Positions 32,190 to 44,430 are shown, counted from the stretch's first letter. The stretch: DNA of 64,000 bases from Atherix ibis (GCA_958298945.1 OY282608.1:64890951-64954950); one strand, 5' to 3'. Made by a program: numbers and translations. The notes: generated by a model from the letters alone, not told the origin.

Positions 32190-34150
32190 GGCTTGTTGGC
32201 TTGTTGGTTTGTTGGTTTGTTGGTTTGTTGGTTTGTTGGTTTGTTGGTTTGTTTGTTTTTTGGTTTGTTGGTTTGTTGGTTTGTTGGCTTGTTGGTTTGT
32301 TGATTTGTTGGCTTGTAGGTTTGTTGGTTTTTTGGTTTGTTGGTTTGTTGGCTTGTTGGCTTGTTGGTTTGTTGGCTTGTTGGTTTGTTAGTTTGTTGGC
32401 TTTTTGGTTACTTGGTTTGTTGGTTTGTTGGCTTGTTGGCTTGTTGGTTTGTTGCTTTGTTCGTTTCATGGTTTGTTGGTTTGTTGGTTACTTGGTTTGT
32501 TGGTTTGTTGGTTTGTTGGCTTGTTGGTTTGTTGGCTAGTTGGTTTGTTGGTTTGTTAGTTTGTTGGTTTGTTGGCTTTTTGGTTTGTTGTTTTGTTGGT
32601 TTGTTGGTTTGTTGGTTTGTTGGTTTGTTGGTTTGTTGGTTTGTTGGCTTGTTGGTTTGTTGGTTTGTTGGTTTGTTGGCTTGTTGGCTTGTTGGTTTGT
32701 TGGTTTGTTGGCTTGTTGGTTTGTTGGCTTGTTGGCTTGTTGCTTTGTTCGTTTGATGGTGTGTTGGTTTGTTGGTTTGTTGGCATGTTGGTTTGTTAGT
32801 TTGTTGGTTTGTTGGTTTGTTGGTTTGTTGGTTTGTTGGTTTATTTGTTTGTTGGTTTGTTGGCTTGTTGGTTTGTTGGTTTGTTGGCTTGTTGGATTGT
32901 CGGTTTGTTGGTTTGTTGGTTTGTTGGTTTGTTGGTTTGTTGGTTTGTTGGTTTGTTGGTTTGTTGGCTTGTTGGTTTGTTGGTTTGTTGGCTTGTTGGT
33001 TACTGAGTTTGTTGGTTTGTTGGCATGTTGGTTTGTTGGTTTGTTCGTTTGTTGGTTTGTTGGTTTGTTGGCTTGTTGGTTTGTTGGTTTGTTGGCTTGT
33101 TGGTTTGTTGGTGTATTGGTTTGTTGGTTTGTTGGCTTGTTGGTTTGTTGGTTTGTTGCTTTGTTGGTTTGTTAGTTTGTTGGTTTGTTGGTTTGTTGGT
33201 TTGTTGGTTTGTTGGTTTGTTGGTTTGTTGGTTTGTTGGTTTGTTGGTTTATTTGTTTGTTGGTTTGTTGGCTTGTTGATTTGTTAGTTTATTGGTTTGT
33301 TGGCTTGTTGGCTTGTTGGTTTGTTGGTTTGTTGGCTTGTTGGTTTGTTGGTTTGTTGGTTTGTTGGCTTGTTGGCTTGTTGGTTTGTTGGTTAATTGGC
33401 TTGTTGGTTAGTTGGTTTGTTGGCTTGTTGGTTTGTTGGTTTGTTGGTTTGTTGGTTTGTTGGTTTGGTGGCTTGTTGGTTTGTTGGTTTGTTGGCTTGT
33501 TGGTTTGTTGGTTTGTTGGTTTGTTGGCTTGTTGGCTTTTTGCTTTGTTGGTTTGTTGGTTTGTTTGCTTGTTGGTTTGTTGGCTCGTTGGCTAGTTGGT
33601 TTGTTAGTTTGTTGACTTTTTGGTTACTTGGTTTGTTGGTTTGTTGGTTTGTTGGCTTGTTGGTTTGTTGGGTTGTTGGTTTGTTGGTTTGTTGGTTAGT
33701 TGGCTTGTTGTCTTGTTGGTTTGTTGGTTTGGTGGCTTGTTGGTTTGTTGGTTTGTTGGCTTGTTGGCTTGTTGCTTTGTTGGTTTGTTGGCTTGTTGGC
33801 TTTTTGGTTTGTTGGCTTGTTGGCTTGTTGGTTTGTTAGTTTGTTGGCTTTTTGGTTACTTGGTTTGTTGGTTTGCTGGCTTGTTGGCTTGTTGGTTTGT
33901 TGCTTTGTTCGTTTGATGGTTTGTTGGTTTGTTGGTTACTTGGTTTGTTGGTTTGTTGGTTTGTTGGCTTGTTGGTTTGTTGGCTTGTTGGTTTGTTGGT
34001 TTGTTGGTTTGTGGGTTTGTTGGCTTGCTGGCTTGTTGGTTTGTTGGTTTGTTGGTTTTTTGGGTTGTTGGTTTATTTGTTTGTTGGTTTGTTGGCTTGT
34101 TGGTTTGTTGGTTTGTTGGTTTGTTGGTTTGTTGGTTTGCTGGCTTGTTG
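32190..34150 (+). repeat. Zone 4 duplication, copy F1 (offset 5,086-5,110)
   Basis: About 2.0 kb recurs at 37,300-39,236. The offset steps from 5,110 (32,337 to 37,447) to 5,102 (32,809 to 37,911) and 5,086 (33,620 to 38,706), so only whole units were lost. Shared variants include TTCGTTTC just before ATGG near 32,461, TTGGTGTA near 33,110 and TTGTCTTG near 33,710. Confidence 0.82.
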
Positions 34151-35054
34151 GTTTGTTGGTTTGTTAGTTTGTTGGTTTGTTGGTTTGTTGGTTTGTTGCT
34201 TTGTTGGTTTATTTGTTTGTTGGTTTGTTGGCTTATTGGTTTGTTGGTTTGATGGTTTGTTGGCTTGTTGGTTTGTTGGTTTGTTGGTTTGTTGGCTTGT
34301 TGGCTTGTTGGTTTGTTGGTTTGTTGGCTTGTTGGCTTGTTGGTTTGTTGGTTTGTTGGTTAGTTGGTTTGTTGGCTTGTTAGTTTGTTGGTTTGTTGGC
34401 TTGTTGGTTTGTTGGTTTCTTAGTTTGTTGGCTTGTTGGCTTGTTGGTTTGTTGGTTTGTTGGCTTGTTGGTTTGTTGGTTTGTTGGCTTGTTGGCTTGT
34501 TGCTTTATTGGTTTGTTGGTTTGTTGGCTTGTTGGCTTGTTGGTTTGTTAGTTTGTTGGCTTTTTGGTTACTTGGTTTGTTGGTTTGTTGGCTTGTTGGT
34601 TTGTTGGCTTGTTGGCTTGTTGGTTTGTTGGTTTGTTAGTTTGTTGGTTTGTTGGCTTGTTGGTTTGTTGGTTTGTTGGCTTGTTGGCTTGTTGGTTACT
34701 TAGTTTGTTGGTATGTTGGTTTGTTGGCTTGTTGGTTTGTTGGATTGTTGCTTTGTTGGTTTGTTGGTTTGTTGGTTTGTTAGCTTGTCGGTTTGTTGGT
34801 TTGTACACTTGTTGGTTTGTTGGTTTGTTGGTTTGTTGGCTTGTTGGTTACTCAGTTTGTTGGTTTGTTGGCTGTTGGTTTGTTGGTTTGTTGGTTTGTT
34901 GGCTTGTTGGTTTGTTGGTTTGTTAGTTTGTTGGTTTGTTGGTTTGTTGGTTTGTTGGTTTGTTGGTTTGTTGGTTTATTTGTTTGTTGGTTTGTTGGCT
35001 TATTGGTTTGTTGGTTTGTTGGTTTGTTGGCTTGTTGGTTTGTTGGTTTGTTGG
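33552..35054 (+). repeat. 1,503-bp tandem duplication, first copy
   Basis: Head-to-tail copies keep an exact 1,503-bp offset throughout. TTACTCAG is at 34,848 and 36,351, and GGCTGTTGG at 34,870 and 36,373. The length is 188 units minus one base, which agrees with the single GGCTGTTGG seven-mer in each copy. The start lies near the TTTGCTTG/TTGGCTCG pair at 33,565-33,590. Confidence 0.9.
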
Positions 35055-36557
35055 TTTGTTGGTTTGTTTGCTTGTTGGTTTGTTGGCTCGTTGGCTTGTT
35101 GGTTTGTTAGTTTGTTGACTTTTTGGTTACTTGGTTTGTTGGTTTGTTGGTTTGTTGGCTTGTTGGTTTGTTGGGTTGTTGGTTTGTTGGTTTGTTGGTT
35201 AGTTGGCTTGTTGTCTTGTTGGTTTGTTGGTTTGGTGGCTTGTTGGTTTGTTGGTGTGTTGGCTTGTTGGCTTGTTGCTTTGTTGGTTTGTTGGCTTGTT
35301 GGCTTTTTGGTTTGTTGGCTTGTTGGCTTGTTGGCTTGTTAGTTTGTTGGCTTTTTGGTTACTTGGTTTGTTGGTTTGTTGGCTTGTTGGCTTGTTGGTT
35401 TGTTGCTTTGTTCGTTTGATGGTTTGTTGGTTTGTTGGTTACTTGGTTTGTTGGTTTGTTGGTTTGTTGGCTTGTTGGTTTGTTGGCTTGTTGGTTTGTT
35501 GGTTTGTTGGTTTGTGGGTTTGTTGGCTTGCTGGCTTGTTGATTTGTTGGTTTGTTGGTTTTTTGGGTTGTTGGTTTATTTGTTTGTTGGTTTGTTGGCT
35601 TGTTGGTTTGTTGGTTTGTTGGTTTGTTGGTTTGTTGGTTTGCTGGCTTGTTGGTTTGTTGGTTTGTTAGTTTGTTGGTTTGTTGGTTTGTTGGTTTGTT
35701 GGTTTGTTGGTTTATTTGTATGTTGGTTTGTTGGCTTATTGGTTTGTTGGTTTGATGGTTTGTTGGCTTGTTGGTTTGTTGGTTTGTTGGTTTGTTGGCT
35801 TGTTGGCTTGTTGGTTTGTTGGTTTGTTGGCTTGTTGGCTTGCTGGTTTGTTGGTTTGTTGGTTAGTTGGTTTGTTGGCTTGTTAGTTTGTTGGTTTGTT
35901 GGCTTGTTGGTTTGTTGGTTTCTTAGTTTGTTGGCTTGTTGGCTTGTTGGTTTGTTGGTTTGTTGGCTTGTTGGTTTGTTGGTTTGTTGGCTTGTTGGCT
36001 TGTTGCTTTATTGGTTTGTTGGTTTGTTGGCTTGTTGGCTTGTTGGTTTGTTAGTTTGTTGGCTTTTTGGTTACTTGGTTTGTTGGTTTGTTGGCTTGTT
36101 GGTTTGTTGGCTTGTTGGCTTGTTGGTTTGTTGGTTTGTTGGTTTGTTGGTTTGTTGGCTTGTTGGTTTGTTGGTTTGTTGGCTTGTTGGCTTGTTGGTT
36201 ACTTAGTTTGTTGGTATGTTGGTTTGTTGGCTTGTTGGTTTGTTGGATTGTTGCTTTGTTGGTTTGTTGGTTTGTTGGTTTGTTAGCTTGTCGGTTTGTT
36301 GGTTTGTACACTTGTTGGTTTGTTGGTTTGTTGGTTTGTTGGCTTGTTGGTTACTCAGTTTGTTGGTTTGTTGGCTGTTGGTTTGTTGGTTTGTTGGTTT
36401 GTTGGCTTGTTGGTTTGTTGGTTTGTTAGTTTGTTGGTTTGTTGGTTTGTTGGTTTGTTGGTTTGTTGGTTTGTTGGTTTATTTGTTTGTTGGTTTGTTG
36501 GCTTATTGGTTTGTTGGTTTGTTGGTTTGTTGGCTTGTTGGTTTGTTGGTTTGTTGG
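35055..36557 (+). repeat. 1,503-bp tandem duplication, second copy
   Basis: This is near-identical to 33,552-35,054, with scattered single-base differences, for example TTGGTGTG in place of TTGGTTTG near 35,255. Immediately after it the array switches to a short repeat of the TTTATTTG/TTGGCTTA module. Confidence 0.9.
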
Positions 36558-36699
36558 TTTGTTGGTTTATTTGTTTGTTGGTTTGTTGGCTTATTGGTTT
36601 GTTGGTTTGTTGGTTTGTTGGCTTGTTGGTTTGTTGGTTTGTTGGTTTGTTGGCTTGTTGGCTTGTTGGTTTGTTGGTTTGTTGGCTTGTTGGCTTGTT

Positions 36700-36987
36700 G
36701 GTTTGTTGGTTTGTTGGTTAGTTGGTTTGTTGGCTTGTTAGTTTGTTGGTTTGTTGGCTTGTTGGTTTGTTGGTTTCTTAGTTTGTTGGCTTGTTGGCTT
36801 GTTGGTTTGTTGGTTTGTTGGCTTGTTGGTTTGTTGGTTTGTTGGGTTGTTGGCTTGTTGCTTTATTGGTTTGTTGGTTTGTTGGCTTGTTGGCTTGTTG
36901 GTTTGTTAGTTTGTTGGCTTTTTGGTTACTTGGTTTGTTGGTTTGTTGGTTTGTTGGCTTGTTGGTTTGTTGGCTTGTTGGCTTGTT
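36700..36987 (+). repeat. 288-bp tandem pair, first copy
   Basis: GGTTAGTTGG is at 36,716 and 37,004, and the following units match for about 270 bases. 288 is exactly 36 units, and no 7-mer or 9-mer lies inside. One copy has TTGGGTTG near 36,843 where the other has TTGGCTTG. Confidence 0.82.
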
Positions 36988-37275
36988 GGTTTGTTGGTTT
37001 GTTGGTTAGTTGGTTTGTTGGCTTGTTAGTTTGTTGGTTTGTTGGCTTGTTGGTTTGTTGGTTTCTTAGTTTGTTGGCTTGTTGGCTTGTTGGTTTGTTG
37101 GTTTGTTGGCTTGTTGGTTTGTTGGTTTGTTGGCTTGTTGGCTTGTTGCCTTATTGGTTTGTTGGTTTGTTGGCTTGTTGGCTTGTTGGTTTGTTAGTTT
37201 GTTGGCTTTTTGGTTACTTGGTTTGTTGGTTTGTTGGTTTGTTGGTTTGTTGGTTTGTTGGCTTGTTGGCTTGTT
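36988..37275 (+). repeat. 288-bp tandem pair, second copy
   Basis: This follows 36,700-36,987 directly with the same order of variants. It contains a TTGCCTTA variant near 37,146 where the first copy has TTGCTTTA. Confidence 0.82.
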
Positions 37276-37299
37276 GGTTTGTTGGTTTGTTGGTTTGTT

Positions 37300-39236
37300 G
37301 GCTTGTTGGCTTGTTGGTTTGTTGGTTTGTTGGTTTGTTGGTTTGTTGGTTTGTTGGTTTGTTTGTTTTTTGGTTTGTTGGTTTGTTGGTTTGTTGGCTT
37401 GTTGGTTTGTTGATTTGTTGGCTTGTAGGTTTGTTGGTTTGTTGGTTTGTTGGTTTGTTGGCTTGTTGGCTTGTTGGTTTGTTGGCTTGTTGGTTTGTTA
37501 GTTTGTTGGCTTTTTGGTTACTTGGTTTGTTGGTTTGTTGGCTTGTTGGCTTGTTGGTTTGTTGCTTTGTTCGTTTCATGGTTTGTTGGTTTGTTGGTTA
37601 CTTGGTTTGTTGGTTTGTTGGTTTGTTGGCTTGTTGGTTTGTTGGCTAGTTGGTTTGTTGGTTTGTTAGTTTGTTGGTTTGTTGGCTTTTTGGTTTGTTG
37701 TTTTGTTGGTTTGTTGGTTTGTTGGTTTGTTGGTTTGTTGGTTTGTTGGCTTGTTGGTTTGTTGGTTTGTTGGTTTGTTGGCTTGTTGGCTTGTTGGTTT
37801 GTTGGTTTGTTGGCTTGTTGGTTTGTTGGCTTGTTGGCTTGTTGCTTTGTTCGTTTGATGGTGTGTTGGTTTGTTGGTTTGTTGGCATGTTGGTTTGTTA
37901 GTTTGTTGGTTTGTTGGTTTGTTGGTTTGTTGGTTTGTTGGTTTATTTGTTTGTTGGTTTGTTGGCTTGTTGGTTTGTTGGTTTGTTGGCTTGTTGGATT
38001 GTTGGTTTGTTGGTTTGTTGGTTTGTTGGTTTGTTGGTTTGTTGGTTTGTTGGTTTGTTGGTTTGTTGGCTTGTTGGTTTGTTGGTTTGTTGGCTTGTTG
38101 GTTACTCAGTTTGTTGGTTTGTTGGCATGTTGGTTTGTTGGTTTGTTGGTTTGTTGGTTTGCTGGCTTGTTGGTTTGTTGGTTTGTTGGCTTGTTGGTTT
38201 GTTGGTGTATTGGTTTGTTGGTTTGTTGGCTTGTTGGTTTGTTGGTTTGTTGCTTTGTTGGTTTGTTAGTTTCTTGGTTTGTTGGTTTGTTGGTTTGTTG
38301 GTTTGTTGGTTTGTTGGTTTTTTGGTTTGTTGGTTTATTTGTTTGTTGGTTTGTTGGATTGTTGATTTGTTAGTTTATTGGTTTGTTGGCTTGTTGGCTT
38401 GTTGGTTTGTTGGTTTGTTGGCTTGTTGGTTTGTTGGTTTGTTGGTTTGTTGGCTTGTTGGCTTGTTGGTTTGTTGGTTAATTGGCTTGTTGGTTAGTTG
38501 GTTTGTTGGCTTGTTGGTTTGTTGGTTTGTTGGTTTGTTGGTTTGTTGGTTTGGTGGCTTGTTGGTTTGTTGGTTTGTTGGCTTGTTGGTTTGTTGGTTT
38601 GTTGGTTTGTTGGCTTGTTGGCTTGTTGCTTTGTTGGTTTGTTGGTTTGTTTGCTTGTTGGTTTGTTGGCTCGTTGGCTTGTTGGTTTGTTAGTTTGTTG
38701 ACTTTTTGGTTACTTGGTTTGTTGGTTTGTTGGTTTGTTGGCTTGTTGGTTTGTTGGGTTGTTGGTTTGTTGGTTTGTTGGTTAGTTGGCTTGTTGTCTT
38801 GTTGGTTTGTTGGTTTGGTGGCTTGTTGGTTTGTTGGTTTGTTGGCTTGTTGGCTTGTTGCTTTGTTGGTTTGTTGGCTTGTTGGCTTTTTGGTTTGTTG
38901 GCTTGTTGGCTTGTTGGTTTGTTAGTTTGTTGGCTTTTTGGTTAATTGGTTTGTTGGTTTGTTGGCTTGTTGGCTTGTTGGTTTGTTGCTTTGTTCGTTT
39001 GATGGTTTGTTGGTTTGTTGGTTACTTGGTTTGTTGGTTTGTTGGTTTGTGGGCTTGTTGGTTTGTTGGCTTGTTGGTTTGTTGGTTTGTGGGTTTGTTG
39101 GCTTGCTGGCTTGTTGGTTGGTTGGTTTTTTGGGTTGTTGGTTTATTTGTTTGTTGGTTTGTTGGCTTGTTGGTTTGTTGGTTTGTTGGTCTGTTGGTTT
39201 GTTGGTTTGCTGGCTTGTTCGTTTGTTGGTTTGTTA
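37300..39236 (+). repeat. Zone 4 duplication, copy F2
   Basis: This is the second copy of 32,190-34,150. TTACTCAG at 38,102 corresponds to the TTACTGAG variant at 33,000 in F1, a single-base difference at a landmark. TTGTCGG near 32,898 in F1 is TTGTTGG here. Confidence 0.82.
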
Positions 39237-40162
39237 GTTTGTTGATTTGTTGGTTTGTTGGTTTGTTGGTTTGTTGGTTTATTTGTTTGTTGGTTTGTTG
39301 GCTTATTGGTTTGTTGGTTTGTTGGTTTGTTGGCTTGTTGGTTTGTTGGTTTGTTGGTTTGTTGGCTTGTTGGCTTGTTGGTTTGTTGGTTTGTTGGCTT
39401 GTTGGCTTGTTGGTTTGTTGGTTTGTTGGTTAGTTGGTTTGTTGGCTTGTTAGTTTGTTGGTTTGTTGGCTTGTTGGTTTGTTGGTTTCTTAGTTTGTTG
39501 GCTTGTTGGCTTGTTGGTTTGTTGGTTTGTTGGCTTGTTGGTTTGTTGGTTTGTTGGCTTGTTGGCTTGTTGCTTTATTGGTTTGTTGGTTTGTTGGTTT
39601 GTTGGTTTGTTGGCTTGTTGGTTTGTTGGCTTGTTGGCTTGTTGGTTTGTTGGTTTGTTGGTTTGTTGGTTTGTTGGCTTGTTGGTTTGTTGGTTTGTTG
39701 GCTTGTTGGCTTGTTGGTTACTTAGTTTGTTGGTATGTTGGTTTGTTGGCTTGTTGGTTTGTTGGATTGTTGCTTTGTTTGTTTGTTGGTTTGTTGGTTT
39801 GTTAGCTTGTCGGTTTGTTGGTTTGTACACTTGTTGGCTTGTTGGTTTGTTGGTTTGTTGGCTTGTTGGTTACTCAGTTTGTTGGTTTGTTGGCTGTTGG
39901 TTTTTTGGTTTGTTGGTTTGTTGGCTTGTTGGTTTGTTGGTTTGTTAGTTTGTTGGTTTGTTGGTTTGTTGGTTTGTTGGCTTGTTGGTTTGTTGGTTTG
40001 TTGGTTTGTTGGTTTATTTGTTTGTTGGTTTGTTGGCTTATTGGTTTGTTGGTTTGTTGGTTTGTTGGCTTGTTGGTTTGTTGGTTTGTTGGTTTGTTGG
40101 CTTGTTGGCTTGTTGGTTTGTTGGTTTGTTGGCTTGTTGGCTTGTTGGTTTGTTGGTTTGTT
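39237..40162 (+). repeat. Zone 4 array, copy of the 36.2-kb region
   Basis: From about 39,720 this matches about 36,200 onward with offset 3,519, including TTACTCAG (39,870 versus 36,351) and GGCTGTTGG (39,892 versus 36,373). The part before 39,720 is continuous array resembling 34.2-34.5 kb. No gene was seen. Confidence 0.78.
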
Positions 40163-40738
40163 GGTTAGTTGGTTTGTTGGCTTGTTAGTTTGTTGGTTTG
40201 TTGGCTTGTTGGTTTGTTGGTTTCTTAGTTTGTTGGCTTGTTGGCTTGTTGGTTTGTTGGTTTGTTGGCTTGTTGGTTTGTTGGTTTGTTGGCTTGTTGG
40301 CTTGTTGCTTTATTGGTTTGTTGGTTTGTTGGCTTGTTGGCTTGTTGGTTTGTTAGTTTGTTGGCTTTTTGGTTACTTGGTTTGTTGGTTTGTTGGTTTG
40401 TTGGCTTGTTGGTTTGTTGGCTTGTTGGCTTGTTGGTTTGTTGGTTTGTTGGTTAGTTGGTTTGTTGGCTTGTTAGTTTGTTGGTTTGTTGGCTTGTTGG
40501 TTTGTTGGTTTCTTAGTTTGTTGGCTTGTTGGCTTGTTGGTTTGTTGGTTTGTTGGCTTGTTGGTTTGTTGGTTTGTTGGCTTGTTGGCTTGTTGCTTTA
40601 TTGGTTTGTTGGTTTGTTGGCTTGTTGGCTTGTTGGTTTGTTAGTTTGTTGGCTTTTTGGTTACTTGGTTTGTTGGTTTGTTGGTTTGTTGGCTTGTTGG
40701 TTTGTTGGCTTGTTGGTTTGTTGGTTTGTTGGTTTGTT
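40163..40738 (+). repeat. Second 288-bp tandem pair
   Basis: GGTTAGTTGG is at 40,163 and 40,451, again 288 bp apart. The pair sits 3,447 bp downstream of the one at 36,700, so the 288-bp doubling arose first and was then copied as part of a larger block. Confidence 0.82.
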
Positions 40739-40739
40739 G

Positions 40740-42629
40740 GTTTGTTGGCTTGTTGGCTTGTTGGTTTGTTGGTTTGTTGGCTTGTTGGCTTGTTCGTTTG
40801 TTGGTTTGTTGGATTTTTGGTTTGTTGGTTTGTTGGTTTGTTGGTTTGTTGGTTTGTTGGTTTATTTGTTTGTTGGTTTGTTGGCTTGTTGGTTTGTTGG
40901 TTTGTTGGTTTGTTGGATTGTTGGTTTGTTGGTTTGTTGGCTTGTTGGCTTGTTGCTTTGTTGGTTTGTTGGTGTGTTGGCTTGTTGGCTTGTTGGCTTG
41001 TTGGTTTGTTAGTTTGTTGGCTTTTTGGTTACTTGGTTTATTGGTTTGTTGGCTTGTTGGTTTGTTGGTTTGTTGGTTTGTTGGTTTGTTGGTTTGGTGG
41101 CTTGTTGGTTTGTTGGTTTGTTGGCTTGTTGGTTTGTTGGTTTGTTGGTTTGTTGGCTTGTTGGCTTGTTGCTTTGTTGGTTTGGTGGCTTGTTGGTTTG
41201 TTGGTTTGTTGGCTTGTTGGCTTGTTGCTTTGTTGGTTTGTTGGCTTGTTGGCTTTTTGGTTTGTTGGCTTGTTGGCTTGTTGGTTTGTTAGTTTGTTGG
41301 CTTTTTGGTTACTTGGTTTGTTGGTTTGTTGGCTTGTTGGCTTGTTGGTTTGTTGCTTTGTTCGTTTGATGGTTTCTTGGTTTGTTGGTTACTTGGTTTG
41401 TTGGTTTGTTGGTTTGTTGGCTTGTTGGTTTGTTGGCTTGTTGGTTTGTTGGTTTGTGGGTTTGTTGGCTTGCTGGCTTGTTGGTTTGTTGGTTTGTTGG
41501 TTTTTTGGGTTGTTGGTTTATTTGTTTGTTGGTTTGTTGGCTTGTTGGTTTGATGGTTTGTTGGTTTGTTGGTTTGTTGGTTTGCTGGCTTGTTGGTTTG
41601 TTGGTTTGTTGGTTTGTTGGCTTGTTGGCTTGTTGGTTTGTTAGTTTGTTGGTTTATTGGTTTGTTGGTTTGTTGGCTTTTTGGTTTGCTGGCTTGTTGG
41701 TTTGTTGGTTTGTCGGTTTGTTGGTTTGTTGGTTTGTTGGTTTTTTTGGTTTGTTGGTTTATTTGTTTGTTGGTTTGTTGGCTTGTTGGTTTGTTGGTTT
41801 GTTGGTTTGTTGGCTTGTTGGTTTGTTGGTTTGTTGGCTTGTTGGCTTGTTGGTTTGTTGGTTTGTTGGCTTGTTGGCTTGTTCGTTTGTTGGTTTGTTG
41901 GATTTTTGGTTTGTTGGTTTGTTGGTTTGTTGGTTTGTTGGTTTGTTGGTTTATTTGTTTGTTGGTTTGTTGGCTTGTTGGTTTGTTGGTTTGTTGGTTT
42001 GTTGGCTTGTTGGCTTGTTGCTTTGTTGGTTTGTTGGCTTGTTGGCTTTTTGGTTTGTTGGCTTGTTGGCTTGTTGGTTTGTTAGTTTGTTGGCTTTTTG
42101 GTTACTTGGTTTGTTGGTTTGTTGGCTTGTTGGCTTGTTGGTTTGTTGGTTTGTGGGTTTGTTGGCTTGCTGGCTTGTTGGTTTGTTGGTTTGTTGGTTT
42201 TTTGGGTTGTTGGTTTATTTGTTTGTTGGTTTGTTGGCTTGTTGGTTTGTTGGTTTGTTGGTTTGTTGGTTTGCTGGCTTGTTGGTTTGTTGGTTTGTTG
42301 GTTTGTTGGCTTGTTGGCTTGTTGGTTTGTTTGTTTGTTGGTTTATTGGTTTGTTGGTTTGTTGGCTTGTTGGTTTGCTGGCTTGTTGGTTTGTTGGTTT
42401 GTCGGTTTGTTGGTTTGTTGGTTTGTTGGTTTTTTTTGTTTGTTGGTTTGTTGGTTTGTTGGTTTGTTGGTTTGTTGGTTTATTTGTTTGTTGGTTTGTT
42501 GGCTTGTTGGTTTGTTGGTTTGTTGGTTTGTTGGTTTGTTGGTTTGCTGGCTTGTTGGTTTGTTTGTTTGTTGGTTTGTTGGCTTGTTGGCTTGTTGGTT
42601 TGTTAGTTTGTTGGTTTGTTGGTTTGTTG
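40740..42629 (+). repeat. Zone 5 unit of about 1.88 kb, copy G1
   Basis: This is the first of two tandem copies. GGATTTTTGG is at 40,811 and 41,900 here, and at 42,701 and 43,767 in the next copy. The offset is 1,890, then 1,882, then 1,883 after a one-base insertion at 43,432, then 1,867. Nine-mer variants with long T runs occur at 41,739 and 42,428. Confidence 0.82.
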
Positions 42630-44430
42630 GTTTGTTGGCTTGTTGGCTTGTTGGTTTGTTGGTTTGTTGGCTTGTTGGCTTGTTCGTTTGTTGGTTTGTT
42701 GGATTTTTGGTTTGTTGGTTTGTTGGTTTGTTGGTTTGTTGGTTTGTTGGTTTATTTGTTTGTTGGTTTGTTGGCTTGTTGGTTTGTTGGTTTGTTGGTT
42801 TGTTGGATTGTTGGTTTGTTGGTTTGTTGGCTTGTTGGCTTGTTGCTTTGTTGGTTTGTTGGTGTGTTGGCTTGTTGGCTTGTTGGTTTGTTAGTTTGTT
42901 GGCTTTTTGGTTACTTGGTTTGTTGGTTTGTTGGCTTGTTGGTTTGTTGGTTTGTTGGTTTGTTGGTTTGTTGGTTTGGTGGCTTGTTGGTTTGTTGGTT
43001 TGTTGGCTTGTTGGTTTGTTGGTTTGTTGGTTTGTTGGCTTGTTGGCTTGTTGCTTTGTTGGTTTGGTGGCTTGTTGGTTTGTTGGTTTGTTGGCTTGTT
43101 GGCTTGTTGCTTTGTTGGTTTGTTGGCTTGTTGGCTTTTTGGTTTGTTGGCTTGTTGGCTTGTTGGTTTGTTAGTTTGTTGGCTTTTTGGTTACTTGGTT
43201 TGTTGGTTTGTTGGCTTGTTGGCTTGTTGGTTTGTTGCTTTGTTCGTTTGATGGTTTCTTGGTTTGTTGGTTACTTGGTTTGCTGGTTTGTTGGTTTGTT
43301 GGCTTGTTGGTTTGTTGGCTTGTTGGTTTGTTGGTTTGTGGGTTTGTTGGCTTGCTGGCTTGTTAGTTTGTTGGTTTGTTGGTTTTTTGGGTTGTTGGTT
43401 TATTTGTTTGTTGGTTTGTTGGCTTGTTGGTTTTGATGGTTTGTTGGTTTGTTGGTTTGTTGGTTTGCTGGCTTGTTGGTTTGTTGGTTTGTTGGTTTGT
43501 TGGCTTGTTGGCTTGTTGGTTTGTTAGTTTGTTGGTTTATTGGTTTGTTGGTTTGTTGGCTTTTTGGTTTGCTGGCTTGTAGGTTTGTTGGTTTGTCGGT
43601 TTGTTGGTTTGTTGGTTTGTTGGTTTTTTTGGTTTGTTGGTTTATTTGTTTGTTGGTTTGTTGGCTTGTTGGTTTGTTGGTTTGTTGGTTTGTTGGCTTG
43701 TTGGTTTGTTGGTTTGTTGGCTTGTTGGTTTGTTGGCTTGTTGGCTTGTTCGTTTGTTGGTTTGTTGGATTTTTGGTTTGTTGGTTTGTTGGTTTGTTGG
43801 TTTGTTGGTTTGTTGGTTTATTTGTTTGTTGGTTTGTTGGCTTGTTGGTTTGTTGGTTTGTTGGTTTGTTGGCTTGTTGGCTTGTTGCTTTGTTGGTTTG
43901 TTGGCTTGTTGGCTTTTTGGTTTGTTGGCTTGTTGGCTTGTTGGTTTGTTAGTTTGTTGGCTTTTTGGTTACTTGGTTTGTTGGTTTGTTGGCTTGTTGG
44001 CTTGTTGGTTTGTTGGTTTGTGGGTTTGTTGGCTTGCTGGCTTGTTGGTTTGTTGGTTTGTTGGTTTTTTGGGTTGTTGGTTTATTTGTTTGTTGGTTTG
44101 TTGGCTTGTTGGTTTGTTGGTTTGTTGGTTTGTTGGTTTGTTGGTTTGCTGGCTTGTTGGTTTGTTGGTTTGTTGGTTTGTTGGCTTGTTGGCTTGTTGG
44201 TTTGTTAGTTTGTTGGTTTATTGGTTTGTTGGTTTGTTGGCTTGTTGGTTTGCTGGCTTGTTGGTTTGTTGGTTTGTCGGTTTGTTGGTTTGTTGGTTTG
44301 TTGGTTTTTTTGGTTTGTTGGTTTATTTGTTTGTTGGTTTGTTGGCTTGTTGGTTTGTTGGTTTGTTGGTTTGTTGGCTTGTTGGTTTGTTGGTTTGTTG
44401 GCTTGTTGGCTTGTTGGTTTGTTGGTTTGT
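42630..44430 (+). repeat. Zone 5 unit of about 1.88 kb, copy G2
   Basis: This is the second copy of 40,740-42,629. At 43,432 it reads GGTTTTGATGG where G1 near 41,548 reads GGTTTGATGG. This single inserted T accounts for the offset change from 1,882 to 1,883. Confidence 0.82.

Larger units (their letters stand above)
22511..39877 (+). repeat. Landmark family: TTACTCAG variant (9 sites)
   Basis: This is a derived form of TTACTTAG. It occurs at 22,511, 24,015, 26,755, 30,153, 31,665, 34,848, 36,351, 38,102 and 39,870. At six of these sites (24,015, 26,755, 31,665, 34,848, 36,351, 39,870) it lies 22 bases upstream of the seven-mer junction GGCTGTTGG. Confidence 0.82.
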
